From contig NZ_CP025096.1 in the NCBI RefSeq assembly GCF_002831565.1, positions 5,310,609-5,374,608 of the forward strand: a DNA stretch of 64,000 nt, written 5' to 3'. This DNA is from Spirosoma pollinicola. Its GTDB lineage: Bacteria > Bacteroidota > Bacteroidia > Cytophagales > Spirosomataceae. The notes under the pieces are model-generated. The model worked only from the letters and a program-made list of their open reading frames with translations. It did no database searches and had not been told where the DNA came from. Positions 1 to 7,837 of the stretch are shown here, in pieces; position 1 is the first letter of the stretch, and each line of letters starts with the position of its first letter. The position numbers were made by a program, and so were the translations under genes.

Positions 1-1403
1 AGACGGTCGCGCCGGATGTTTTCGAAGTGGCGGCTCATGGAATAGTAGGGGTTGTTACGCACCAGAAAGCGCGAGAACACATACTCATCACCGTTGGGCT
101 TGGTCTGGTTGTCGCGGAGGGCGTCGAAGGGCATGGAATTGGCCAGGGTGAAAACCACCGTCGAGACCGAAAAATCCTGCGTATTCAACTGGGGCGGGTT
201 GATGTTATTCTCCTTCGAGTAATTGATATTTCCCGATGCCGTTAACTTGCTGGTGATGTTCTGAGTGAACCCCAGGTTAATTACTTTGCGGTTGAAGGTA
301 TTATTCTCCATAATTCCCTTGTTGTCGGTATTGCCAAATGACAGGCTGAACCCACCATTCTGCCCGTTATTTGCCACGGTAACGGTGTTGGTAAAGTTGG
401 TGCCTACGCGGTAGAACTGCTTCACCCGATTATAGACGGGTTCGTAGGGGTAGGTTTTATTGTCGAACAGCACCTGTGTCATGCCCGGCTGAAACTTCTC
501 GCCGAAGCTCCACACTCCCGATGTAGGGTCTGGAGTGGTGGGTCGTTTGCCGCCCTCACCCTGCCCATATTCGTACTGAAAATCGGTAAAATCCAGTGGA
601 GTATCGGTGGTGAAGTTGGTGTTGTATGTAACGCTATACCCCTTGCCCGCCCCCCGGCTTTTGGTGGTAATCATGACCACGCCGTCTTTGGCACGGGAGC
701 CGTATAAGGCCGCTGCGGTAGCGCCTTTCAGCACGGTCATGGTTTCGATATCGTCAGGATTGATACTGCTCAGGCCATCGCCCCCGTCGGAACTGTTGGC
801 GGCACGTGAGCCAAAATCACCCCCGAGGGAGTAGTTGGAGTTGTCGATTGGCACCCCATTCACTACGATGAGCGGGTTGTTTTGTCCGCTGAAAGACGAC
901 TGCCCGCGAATACGGATTTTGGCTGTTCCGGCAGGGCCTGTTCCCATCGTGGTAATGTTTACACCCGCCATTTTGCCTTGCAATCCGCTTACAAAATTGG
1001 GCGTACGGTTCACAGAAATCTGATCGGCATTAACCGTTGCGGTTGCATAGCCCAGCGTTTTGGCTTCTTTCTTGATACCTAGCGCTGTAACGATAACTTC
1101 GTCGATGGCTTTGGCATCCTCTATTAATTGTACATTGACGATGGAGCGATTGTTAATTGGTACCGTCTGGCTTACGTAACTGATATAGGAAAAAATCAGC
1201 GAAGCGGTAGCGGGTGCATTGATCGAATAATTACCTGAAGCATCGGTGGCGGTACCTACCGATGTGCCGCCAACTAGAACGTTTACACCGGGCAGTCCCT
1301 CCTTATCGGGTCCGGTTACTCTACCGGTTATTTTGTTCGTCTGGGCAAATGCCAGACTACTACACACGAGTAGATGAAAAAGTAGAATTAGAGCTTTGTT
1401 CAT
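1..1403 (-). CDS. SusC/RagA-type TonB-linked outer-membrane receptor (N-terminal part, runs off the window)
   Basis: The reading frame is open from the ATG at 1403 to the left edge, about 467 codons. The start MNKALILLFHLLV...SLAFAQ is a signal peptide. Next comes a carboxypeptidase-regulatory-like beta-sandwich (ITGRVTGPDKEGLPGVNV, about residues 25-95), then the SusC connector DEVIVTALGIKKE and the TonB plug domain (GLQGKMAGVNITTMGTGPAG, IRIRGQSS, PLIVVNGVPIDN, TVLKGATAAALYGSRAKDGV). The beta-barrel has begun when the window ends. Family members form the outer-membrane channel for glycans or other large nutrients, together with a SusD lipoprotein and TonB; a susD would be expected just beyond the left edge. 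The dehydratase and LacI gene upstream on the same strand suggest a sugar or sugar-acid substrate, but a long inverted repeat separates them, so co-transcription is uncertain. Confidence 0.93.
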   Translation of the reverse strand, partial: MNKALILLFHLLVCSSLAFAQTNKITGRVTGPDKEGLPGVNVLVGGTSVGTATDASGNYSINAPATASLIFSYISYVSQTVPINNRSIVNVQLIEDAKAIDEVIVTALGIKKEAKTLGYATATVNADQISVNRTPNFVSGLQGKMAGVNITTMGTGPAGTAKIRIRGQSSFSGQNNPLIVVNGVPIDNSNYSLGGDFGSRAANSSDGGDGLSSINPDDIETMTVLKGATAAALYGSRAKDGVVMITTKSRGAGKGYSVTYNTNFTTDTPLDFTDFQYEYGQGEGGKRPTTPDPTSGVWSFGEKFQPGMTQVLFDNKTYPYEPVYNRVKQFYRVGTNFTNTVTVANNGQNGGFSLSFGNTDNKGIMENNTFNRKVINLGFTQNITSKLTASGNINYSKENNINPPQLNTQDFSVSTVVFTLANSMPFDALRDNQTKPNGDEYVFSRFLVRNNPYYSMSRHFENIRRDR

Positions 1404-1545
1404 GTTCAATAGAGATTAAGGTTTAAAAGGCAAAATCATCCATTTATATCAATACTTTAAATTGATATAATTACAATTTACGGGGGCTCTGAAAATGACT
1501 CCTCAATCCAGCTATAAGGTCGGATTTTGTATGGTTTTGGTAGTC

Positions 1546-1665
1546 GTATCAGACAGCATCCTGCTGTCTGGCCGTCAGGCTAAAAAATGACCACAAGTAG
1601 TCAAATCCCAATGGGTAAGTAGTGTATTTTAGCCTAACGGCCAGACAGCAGGATGCTGTCTGATA
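1546..1665. repeat. Long inverted repeat, REP/BIME-like (41-base arms, 1 mismatch)
   Basis: Arms 1546-1586 and 1625-1665 pair with one mismatch around a 38-base spacer. Each arm starts GTAT and holds an inner hairpin GACAGCA-TCC-TGCTGTC, so the element is two inverted hairpins, as in REP doublets. It begins 12 bases past the stop of the dehydratase gene and may act as its terminator. Confidence 0.85.
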
Positions 1666-1676
1666 CATGGGCACGC

Positions 1677-2918
1677 TTACCAGTTATGAATGGCACCATC
1701 CGGGCTTTTCAAAATCGGGTGTGGAAACTGCGTTTTGGCCGCTACTTCCAGCACAAACGTTGCTTTTTTGGGATCGAATTTGACACCCAGACCCGGCGCC
1801 GGATTCAGGTATAATTTGCCGTTTTTGAAGTTTATGAAATCCTCATTGAAATAATCGGGCCGTTCGGGTTCACCACCGCCCAGTTCCATCAGGCAGCGCG
1901 TTGGGCTGCTGGAACCAAGTACATGCACCAGTGCCGCCGTGGATAGAGGGCCGGTAAAGTGCGGAATCATACCCGCATAGTGTGTTTCGCACAGAGCGGC
2001 AATTTTCTTGAATTCGCCAATGCCGCCCGTATTAGGTAAGGTAATTCGCGTATAGTCGATCAGGCGCTGTTCAATGAGCTCGTTGATGTCCCAGCGGTCG
2101 CCAAATTGTTCGCCAACCGCAATAGGTACGGTGGTCATCTGCCGGACGGTTTTATAAACAGCCGGATTTTCAGACCGAACAATGTCCTCTACGAAATAAG
2201 GCTCCATATTCTCAAGCGCCCTGCAGATTTTGATGCCTTCGGTGGTATCAAAACGTGTATGCAGATCAAGTGCCCATTTGCCGCCACCACCAACCGCCGA
2301 GTCAATTCGCTTGCAAAATTCGATGGTCTTTTTGGCGTTGTCATAAAAGTCAAAGGGTTGATCGCCGTTGCCGCCGGTTGGGCCAATTCGGTAGGCTCGC
2401 AGGCCCGCTTCGATACAATCCCGCGCCCGTTCTTCTTCTGTTTTGGCTTTGGAAGCCCGAAAGCCAGTGGCGTAACATTCAACATAGTCGCGGGTGGCCC
2501 CGCCCAGCAAGTCATAGACTGGTACGCCCAGGGCTTTTCCTTTAAGGTCCCATAAGGCCATTTCCAACGCTCCAAGCGCGTGCAATTTCTCCCGACCGGG
2601 TGGATAAAACATGCCCCGGTACACGTTTTGCCAGAGGTGCTCAATGCGAAACGGATCTTCGCCAATAATCATCTGAGCGCACTGCTCGATCATATCTTTA
2701 GAGCCGCCTTCGCCAATGCCGATAACGCCCCCATCGGTATAGATTTCAACAATGCCGCGAGCCTGGTTGAAGAGGGGTTTGTTATAACCGGGGGCACTGT
2801 AATACCTGATTTTTGTGATTTTTAATTTTGGAGCCGCCTGCGCCATGCTCATGGGCAGACCGCTCCAAATAGCTGTTGAACCGACCAATGCAGACTTAAG
2901 AAAGTTTCTTCTTTCCAT
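1677..2918 (-). CDS. Enolase-superfamily (mandelate racemase/muconate lactonizing) sugar-acid dehydratase-like enzyme, exported
   Basis: The protein has 413 residues when started at the ATG at 2918, which directly gives the Tat-type signal MERRNFLKSALVGSTAIWSG; an upstream start at 2954 would bury this signal behind 12 residues. The N-terminal capping domain (about 30-150) is followed by the TIM barrel with the three acidic metal ligands D218 (ALDLHTRF), E244 (FVEDI) and E270 (VGEQFGD). Family members abstract the alpha proton of acid sugars or related carboxylates with Mg2+; the best guess is a dehydratase of the galactonate/gluconate type, but the substrate cannot be read from sequence. The gene lies directly behind a lacI gene with a strong LacI-type operator between them, so it is probably repressed in the absence of its sugar. 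Confidence 0.82.
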   Translation of the reverse strand: MERRNFLKSALVGSTAIWSGLPMSMAQAAPKLKITKIRYYSAPGYNKPLFNQARGIVEIYTDGGVIGIGEGGSKDMIEQCAQMIIGEDPFRIEHLWQNVYRGMFYPPGREKLHALGALEMALWDLKGKALGVPVYDLLGGATRDYVECYATGFRASKAKTEEERARDCIEAGLRAYRIGPTGGNGDQPFDFYDNAKKTIEFCKRIDSAVGGGGKWALDLHTRFDTTEGIKICRALENMEPYFVEDIVRSENPAVYKTVRQMTTVPIAVGEQFGDRWDINELIEQRLIDYTRITLPNTGGIGEFKKIAALCETHYAGMIPHFTGPLSTAALVHVLGSSSPTRCLMELGGGEPERPDYFNEDFINFKNGKLYLNPAPGLGVKFDPKKATFVLEVAAKTQFPHPILKSPDGAIHNW

Positions 2919-2974
2919 GAAGGTAAGGGAATAGGAATAATCAGTTAGTGGCAATGAATTTGTAAAGAAAAGTG

Positions 2975-2996
2975 CTTGCTTAATCGGTTAAGCAAG
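2975..2996. promoter_or_regulatory. LacI-family operator upstream of the dehydratase gene
   Basis: A 22-base palindrome with one mismatched pair, core TTAATCGGTTAA and the central CG step typical of LacI/GalR operators. It sits between the lacI stop and the dehydratase start, 57-78 bases upstream of the ATG at 2918. A related half-perfect copy lies in the lacI promoter at 4118-4139. Confidence 0.75.
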
Positions 2997-3005
2997 GGTT
3001 TAAAA

Positions 3006-4046
3006 CTAGGTGACCACGCTCTTTTTTGTTTTTGACGAGGCTCGTTCGATCAATTCTGCTTTCATAAGTATCTGCGCGGGTTCAGTTGATTTGTGCGTCA
3101 ATTTTTTCACCAGTAATTCAACGGCAGTTTGGCCCAGCAATACAATGGGCTGTTTCAAATAGGTTATGGGGCAATAATAAAGCTCAAAAACTTCGGCCTG
3201 GCCAAAACTGACAATGCCTAAATCATCCGGCACCTTTATACCCAGGCTATTTATATGTTTCAGGCCACTTACAGCCAGACTATATGTCGCAAATAAGAGC
3301 GCATCGACGGGTTCATCAGCCGCCAGCATAGTATCAATGGCCGCTTTTACACCGGCGTCAATCGCGTTGATTTTTATCCGTTTTAACCAGTGTTCCTGAC
3401 CGGTAACCTTACTGTCTCTCAGCGCATCCTGATACCCTCTGATGCGCTCCTGCATATGGAAAAGTTGCGAATCATAAGCAATCATCCCAATGCGTTGATA
3501 CTGGTTCCTGATTAAATGGGTACCTGCGTCATACGAGGCTCTGTAATGGTCTGTCGAAACAAAATCGGTTGGTATTTCCGGGAAATACCGGTCTAATAAA
3601 ACAAAGGGAATATGCTTATCTAGTAAAAGCTGAATCTGTTCTTTCGAGTCTTCTGCCGAAACAATGATAAATCCATCAACTTGCCTGTTAATCAGTACAT
3701 CCAGTAAGTCCCGTGACTTGTCGGCGTTTTCATCTGAACTGCCAATGATGACCGTATACCCGTTCCGTTTTGCTTCGTCTTCAACTACCCTGGCTATATT
3801 CGCAAAGAACGGGTTCGATATATCGGCTATAATCAGCCCAATGGTGTGTGTTTTTCCGCTTCGCAAACTCTTCGCCAAATGGCTTGGCTGGTAGTTTAAT
3901 TCTGTCGCTATTTGCTTAACCTTCAATGCAATTTCCTGCCCAACCCGACTCTCTTTTTCTTTTCCGTTAAGCACATAAGACACTAACGCTGTTGAAACGC
4001 CCGCTTTTTGGGCTATGTCTTTTATAGACACCTTTGTCTTACTCAT
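3006..4046 (-). CDS. LacI-family transcriptional repressor
   Basis: Starting at the ATG at 4046 (MSKTKVSIKDIAQKAGVS) gives a 346-residue protein of normal family length with the helix-turn-helix at residues 5-25 and the hinge helix QPSHLAKSLRSG near 55. An upstream ATG at 4073 would add nine residues and is less likely. The rest is the periplasmic-binding-protein-like effector domain (HTIGLIIADISNPFFANIARVVE, GFIIVSAE, DLGIVSFGQ). It should bind palindromic DNA and release it when a sugar or sugar derivative binds. Candidate sites lie in its own promoter (4118-4139) and before the downstream dehydratase gene (2975-2996), which points to autorepression and control of the dehydratase. Confidence 0.9.
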   Translation of the reverse strand: MSKTKVSIKDIAQKAGVSTALVSYVLNGKEKESRVGQEIALKVKQIATELNYQPSHLAKSLRSGKTHTIGLIIADISNPFFANIARVVEDEAKRNGYTVIIGSSDENADKSRDLLDVLINRQVDGFIIVSAEDSKEQIQLLLDKHIPFVLLDRYFPEIPTDFVSTDHYRASYDAGTHLIRNQYQRIGMIAYDSQLFHMQERIRGYQDALRDSKVTGQEHWLKRIKINAIDAGVKAAIDTMLAADEPVDALLFATYSLAVSGLKHINSLGIKVPDDLGIVSFGQAEVFELYYCPITYLKQPIVLLGQTAVELLVKKLTHKSTEPAQILMKAELIERASSKTKKSVVT

Positions 4047-4111
4047 GCTCGCTATAAATGATCCTGCTGACACGGTAGGATGGATAGATGGGTGCCGCTA
4101 ACAAAATCAAA

Positions 4112-4143
4112 CAAATATATAGTTAATCGTTTAAGCAAAGCAA
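4112..4143 (-). promoter_or_regulatory. lacI promoter with overlapping operator
   Basis: On the minus strand TTG (4143-4141), a 21-base spacer and TATATTTG (4119-4112) match the Bacteroidota -33/-7 promoter. The partial palindrome GTTAATCGTTTAAGC around 4122-4136 fills the spacer, where a bound repressor would block the polymerase. It resembles the stronger operator at 2975-2996. Confidence 0.65.
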
Positions 4144-4226
4144 GAACTATTATTATTTCTACTCAAATTTGTTTTATTATCAGATGAGAGGTTTTTAATT
4201 GGGGCTGACAAAAACGTCGAAGATTA

Positions 4227-4248
4227 AACAAGTAAGCGGTTAATTTGC
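4227..4248. promoter_or_regulatory. Weak third LacI-like half-site near the PNP gene
   Basis: GCGGTTAATTTGC shares the right half GGTTAA of the operator at 2975-2996, but the left half is poor. It lies 27-48 bases before the PNP start. It may be coincidental. Confidence 0.3.
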
Positions 4249-4274
4249 AAAAAAAAGACATCCACCTTATTTGT

Positions 4275-5090
4275 ATGCTCGAACAAATTCAGGAAACGGC
4301 ACAGTTTATACAGTCGAAAACAAATCTTACGCCAACCATCGGCATTATTCTCGGAACCGGCCTTGGTGCCTTAGCCAACGAACTGGACATTGAAACGACG
4401 CTCCCGTATGCGTCTATTCCTCATTTTCCCCTGTCGACGATTGAGTCTCATTCGGGCAAATTATTGGTGGGTACATTGGCGGGGAAGCCGGTTATGGTGA
4501 TGCAGGGACGCTTTCACTATTACGAAGGATACACTATGCAACAGGTAACGTTTCCGGTGCGGGTGATGCATGCGCTTGGCGTAAAAACGTTGCTGGTATC
4601 GAACGCGGCTGGTGGCATGAATCCAGCCTTCCAAACTAGTGACCTGATGGTAATCGACGATCATATTAGCTTACTGTTGCCGGGAAATCCATTGATTTGC
4701 CCGAATCCGCCCGTGTTTGGCGAACGCTTCCCCGATATGTGTGAGCCCTACCGACAGTCGTTAATTGATCTGGCTTTCTCGATTGCCGACGAGTTGGGTA
4801 TCTCCCTCAAACGTGGGGTATACGTGAGTGTAACGGGGCCGCAATTGGAAACGCGTGCCGAATACCGGATGCTGCACCAGTGGGGTGCCGATGCCGTGGG
4901 CATGTCTACGGTACCGGAAGTTATTGTGGCCAATCAACTGAGTATGGCCGTTTTTGGCGTGTCGGTCATTACGGACCTTTGTTTCCCCGACACCCTCGAA
5001 AAAGCCGAACTCGTTAAAATACTGGCAGCCGCAGCGAAAGCCGAACCGAAACTAACGATGTTGATTCGCGAAATGATAAGCCGGTTGTAA
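4275..5090 (+). CDS. Purine nucleoside phosphorylase (PNP/MTAP family, trimeric type)
   Basis: The 271-residue protein has the length of the trimeric PNP family when started at the ATG at 4275 (MLEQIQETAQF); an in-frame TTG at 4245 is possible but has no support. Visible motifs: GIILGTGLGALA (phosphate-binding loop), QGRFHYYEGY, VSNAAGGMNP and GADAVGMSTVPEVIVA (nucleoside site). It splits purine nucleosides with phosphate into base and ribose-1-phosphate in purine salvage. At the position where PNPs selective for 6-oxopurines carry Asn (ITN), this protein has Asp234 (SVITDLC), which may widen base specificity. It is divergent from lacI; a hairpin follows 60 bases after the stop. Confidence 0.9.
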   Translation: MLEQIQETAQFIQSKTNLTPTIGIILGTGLGALANELDIETTLPYASIPHFPLSTIESHSGKLLVGTLAGKPVMVMQGRFHYYEGYTMQQVTFPVRVMHALGVKTLLVSNAAGGMNPAFQTSDLMVIDDHISLLLPGNPLICPNPPVFGERFPDMCEPYRQSLIDLAFSIADELGISLKRGVYVSVTGPQLETRAEYRMLHQWGADAVGMSTVPEVIVANQLSMAVFGVSVITDLCFPDTLEKAELVKILAAAAKAEPKLTMLIREMISRL

Positions 5091-5150
5091 GGCCAGACCC
5101 GGATCCGGTTGATTCAAAGGAGCCGTGTTTCGGTTTCCTACAAACTGGAA

Positions 5151-5189
5151 TTGTACGATAGTGGACCTTATTTGTCCGCTATCGTACAA
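5151..5189. terminator. Hairpin downstream of PNP
   Basis: Arms 5151-5166 and 5174-5189 (TTGTACGATAGTGGAC and its complement, one mismatch) enclose a 7-base loop. It follows the PNP stop by 60 bases, with no clear T-run. Confidence 0.6.
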
Positions 5190-5304
5190 GATGCAGAATG
5201 GTATTTTTATGTAACTAGCTGACTGTTAGTTATTTTATTCTGTTGGCACGCTTGTTGGCATTTAAGTAATCGAACTCAAAAACTTACAACAACAACATAC
5301 TGCC

Positions 5305-5706
5305 ATGAACAACTCACTTACGTCCGCTTTTGCAAAAACAGTTGCCGCTCTTTTTATCAGCGCTACACCTATGTTAGCGAATCCCGCCAACCCAACAAAA
5401 CCTGCTTCGTTCGAGGCCAGTGTCTACGTCACGAATAAAAACACGATTAAACTGTCCATCGATAAAACGACCGCTGAGTCGCTAAGTATTAGTTTACGCC
5501 CAACTGACAAGAGCGGTGATTTGTTCATCAAACAGATTGGTAAACGACAAACTAATGCTCGTTTACAACTCAATGTGGATGAATTGCCGAATGGCGTTTA
5601 TGAATTAGAAATCAGATCGGCTGGCGGTGTTCGCATCGTTAAACAAGTCCAGCTTGGCACGACAACGCCGACAATACCCACCGGACGCCTGGTCGCTATT
5701 AATTGA
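5305..5706 (+). CDS. Small secreted beta-sandwich protein, function unknown
   Basis: This 133-residue protein has a signal peptide (about residues 1-25, ending LANPA) and a single predicted all-beta domain: FEASVYVTNKNTIKLSIDK, then RLQLNVDELPNGVYELEI and a closing GRLVAIN. The pattern, a strand-rich domain with 'LPNGVYELEI' near its end, recalls DUF3244-like or secretion-tail-like domains of Bacteroidota. A second protein of the same build lies at 37159-37572 (MSELSDGTYTFRI ... VRLIAIK), so the window holds a likely paralogous pair. No catalytic residues are visible. It faces the arsenic genes and shares a bidirectional terminator with arsC. Confidence 0.7.
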   Translation: MNNSLTSAFAKTVAALFISATPMLANPANPTKPASFEASVYVTNKNTIKLSIDKTTAESLSISLRPTDKSGDLFIKQIGKRQTNARLQLNVDELPNGVYELEIRSAGGVRIVKQVQLGTTTPTIPTGRLVAIN

Positions 5707-5723
5707 CCTGGTCTGGATGTTGC

Positions 5724-5782
5724 CCCAATACCAAAAAAGGCTTAAATCGACTAGTGCCGATTTAAGCCTTTTTGGTATTGGG
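5724..5782. terminator. Bidirectional terminator between convergent genes
   Basis: Arms 5724-5749 and 5758-5782 match with one extra A, enclosing an 8-base loop. The stem contains A-runs on the left and T-runs on the right, as expected for a terminator working in both directions. It lies between the secreted-protein gene and arsC. Confidence 0.85.
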
Positions 5783-5813
5783 TAGGGTAGCTGGGTTTTT
5801 GATTCCGGAATAC

Positions 5814-6224
5814 CTAGGCCAGCCGGTCGTTAATAAATTGTTCGCAATAAAGTTTGATCTGATCCCGAACGACGCGAAACTGCGCCAACTTTTCGCTCTC
5901 GGGTGCATGAGACGGATCGCTAAAACTGTGGTGAATGAGTTGTGCCGTTGAGGGGAAATAAGGGCATTGCTCCCGGGCATTGTCGCAAACGGTAATAACG
6001 TAGTCGATGGGCTGATTCACGTATTCATCAACATGGTTAGAGGTGTGATGCGAAATGTCAACACCGTCTTCGGCCATCACCTGAATAGCCAGTGGGTTGA
6101 CACCGTGAGGTGCTACGCCGGCGCTATAAACCGTAGCGCGGTCGCCCGCAAAATATTGGAGGTAGCCGTGAGCCATTTGCGACCGGGCCGAGTTGCCCGT
6201 GCAGAGTACTAAAATTGAGGTCAT
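5814..6224 (-). CDS. arsC: Arsenate reductase, low-molecular-weight phosphatase (thioredoxin-linked) type
   Basis: The 136-residue protein starts with the phosphatase loop CX5R, LCTGNSAR (C8 to R14). It has the second conserved cysteines C80 and C87 in VITVCDNAREQCPYF, which form the disulfide relay of the thioredoxin-coupled ArsC family. It reduces arsenate to arsenite in the cytoplasm, which is then exported or methylated. It is the last gene of the minus-strand set arsM-arsN-arsC; only 11 bases separate it from the acetyltransferase gene. No arsenite pump (acr3/arsB) is present in the window. Confidence 0.93.
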   Translation of the reverse strand: MTSILVLCTGNSARSQMAHGYLQYFAGDRATVYSAGVAPHGVNPLAIQVMAEDGVDISHHTSNHVDEYVNQPIDYVITVCDNAREQCPYFPSTAQLIHHSFSDPSHAPESEKLAQFRVVRDQIKLYCEQFINDRLA

Positions 6225-6235
6225 TTTATTGATAT

Positions 6236-6727
6236 TTAATCAATGCCAACTTGTGTGCTGCGCCGTTCGAGCAGCAGAATATTTCGCCAGATGCCAGCGC
6301 GTTTGCCAATCCGTTCGTGGTGGCCGATCTCCCGGAAGCCGCAGCGTTTATGAAGGGCTATGCTGGCTGTGTTTTCGGGAAATATGCTGGCCTGCAATGT
6401 CCACAGGTTCTTTGTTTCGCTCTCTATAATCAGTTGATTCAACAATTGTTGTCCAACACCTTTGCCCCGGTGGGCGGCATCGACATACAGGCTCACTTCA
6501 GCTACGCCTGAGAACACGCACCGGCCCGATACGGCTGTTAACAGTGCATACCCAATTACGGTACCGGCCTCAACGGCCACTAACTGCGGAGAGGTCATAT
6601 ACGCGTTTGCCATTGCTTCGGGCAATGGGGCCCGCGTTTCCATTGTGGCATTGCCCGTGTCGATGCCTTGCTGGTATATAGCGGCCATTGCGGACCAGTC
6701 ATTTAGTTGTACAGATCGGATTTTCAT
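6236..6727 (-). CDS. arsN: GNAT N-acetyltransferase of the phosphinothricin/arsinothricin acetyltransferase (ArsN1) type
   Basis: The 163-residue protein shows the family features YQQGIDTGNATMETRAP (substrate loop, about 18-34), the acetyl-CoA motif HRGKGVGQQLL (about 91-101) and the C-terminal HKRCGFREIGHHERIG. These fit the PAT/ArsN family, which acetylates the amino group of phosphinothricin-like compounds; ArsN1 members detoxify the organoarsenical antibiotic arsinothricin. The position between arsM and arsC supports ArsN over plain PAT, but the true substrate is inferred. It is preceded by a perfect hairpin that fills the gap to arsM, and followed after 11 bases by arsC. Confidence 0.78.
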   Translation of the reverse strand: MKIRSVQLNDWSAMAAIYQQGIDTGNATMETRAPLPEAMANAYMTSPQLVAVEAGTVIGYALLTAVSGRCVFSGVAEVSLYVDAAHRGKGVGQQLLNQLIIESETKNLWTLQASIFPENTASIALHKRCGFREIGHHERIGKRAGIWRNILLLERRSTQVGID

Positions 6728-6730
6728 GAC

Positions 6731-6790
6731 GTAACGCGGGTGGAAACCCGCGATTATTGTTCAGAAATCGCGGGTTTCCACCCGCGTTAC
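6731..6790. repeat. Perfect 25-base inverted repeat filling the arsM-arsN gap
   Basis: Arms 6731-6755 and 6766-6790 are exact complements around a 10-base loop. Each arm begins GTAA and folds on itself (CGCGGGT-GGAA-ACCCGCG), the REP-like design also seen at 1546, 14584 and 24957. It takes up nearly all of the 64 bases between the two genes, so it could reduce transcription into arsN and arsC or stabilise the arsM message. Confidence 0.85.
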
Positions 6791-6791
6791 A

Positions 6792-7688
6792 TTAACAACA
6801 ACCGCTGCCGGGCTCGCAGCAGGCATCCGCTTTCCTGGTTAAGTCGGCGAGTTGAACACGTGGTTTCGACGGTGTCGTTGGCTTCTCGGCATAGGCCGTG
6901 AGGCTGACGATACCCGTACCTGACTGCCGATAAGCGGCTATTTCGTCTATAGTCAGGTAGTTTGCCAGTAGTTCATCAGGGAGGAAAATGGCTTTCTGTT
7001 TTTGCAAGGTCAGGTTGGTGAAGCCTGCTTCCTGAATCAGACCAATATATACGTCCTGCTGAATCGCTCCCGAAACACAACCGGCATAGAGTTCTGCTGC
7101 TTTGAGTAGGTTGGCGGGGAGGTCACCAGCCAGCACAATGTCGGAAATGCTGAAATGGCCGCCGGGTTTGAGAACACGCCAAATTTCGGCAATCACGTTT
7201 TTCTTGTTAGGAACCAGATTCAGTACGCAGTTCGACACGATCACGTCCGCCGTGTTATCCACAACGGGCATTTGTTCAATGTCGCCAACGCGAAATTCGA
7301 CATTGTTATAGCCCAATGTATCGGCGTTTTTCCGGGCGCGGTTAATCATGGCATCAGTGAAGTCGATGCCAATTACTTTGCCAGTTGGTCCCGTTTCATG
7401 ACGAGCCACAAAACAATCGTTACCTGCCCCCGAACCCAGATCAATAACCGTATCGCCGGGTTTGATTTGGGCAAATTGCGTCGGCAAGCCACAGCCTAAA
7501 CCGAGGTCGGCATCGGCAACATAACCGGCTAACTGGCTATAATCGTCGGCCATAATAGCCGGGTTATCGGTTGGCGAACAGCAATTGGTGGCACCGCAAC
7601 AGGAAGCTTCGTTGTAAGCCTTCGATTGGGTAGCAATCTGGCCATAGGCCTCCCGAACAACGGTTTTTAACTGGTCATCAATTTGCAT
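6792..7688 (-). CDS. arsM: Arsenite S-adenosylmethionine methyltransferase
   Basis: A 298-residue class I methyltransferase with the SAM loop VIDLGSGAGNDCFVA (about 81-95) and the three cysteines that bind As(III) in the ArsM family: C66 (LGLGCGLP), C154 (SNCVLNL) and C204 (YAGCVSGA). Extra cysteine pairs lie at C30-C31 and C36-C37 and at the very end (ACCEPGSGCC), typical of family members and probably involved in metalloid capture. It methylates arsenite stepwise to volatile or exportable species. The start at 7688 is 15 bases downstream of an ArsR-type operator (7703-7718). It heads the arsM-arsN-arsC set. Confidence 0.93.
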   Translation of the reverse strand: MQIDDQLKTVVREAYGQIATQSKAYNEASCCGATNCCSPTDNPAIMADDYSQLAGYVADADLGLGCGLPTQFAQIKPGDTVIDLGSGAGNDCFVARHETGPTGKVIGIDFTDAMINRARKNADTLGYNNVEFRVGDIEQMPVVDNTADVIVSNCVLNLVPNKKNVIAEIWRVLKPGGHFSISDIVLAGDLPANLLKAAELYAGCVSGAIQQDVYIGLIQEAGFTNLTLQKQKAIFLPDELLANYLTIDEIAAYRQSGTGIVSLTAYAEKPTTPSKPRVQLADLTRKADACCEPGSGCC

Positions 7689-7702
7689 GGTAGTATGTGT
7701 TA

Positions 7703-7718
7703 ATTGTAATATTACGAT
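7703..7718. promoter_or_regulatory. ArsR operator before arsM
   Basis: ATTGTAATATTACGAT is a 16-base palindrome with one mismatched pair. It agrees with ATCGCAATATTACGAT before arsR (11370-11385), giving the shared form ATYGYAATATTACGAT. Its place 15 bases before the arsM start suits repression by the ArsR encoded 3.3 kb away. Confidence 0.75.
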
Positions 7719-7837
7719 TAATTTGGCTGTTGTTAGGATAATTGTCTCGCTATCTACTTGACAATCAGTAAAATTATCTTCCCAATTCTTTCGGTCAAAG
7801 CAAGCGAGAAAACCATTAGCACCGGCAGGGGTGGGAT

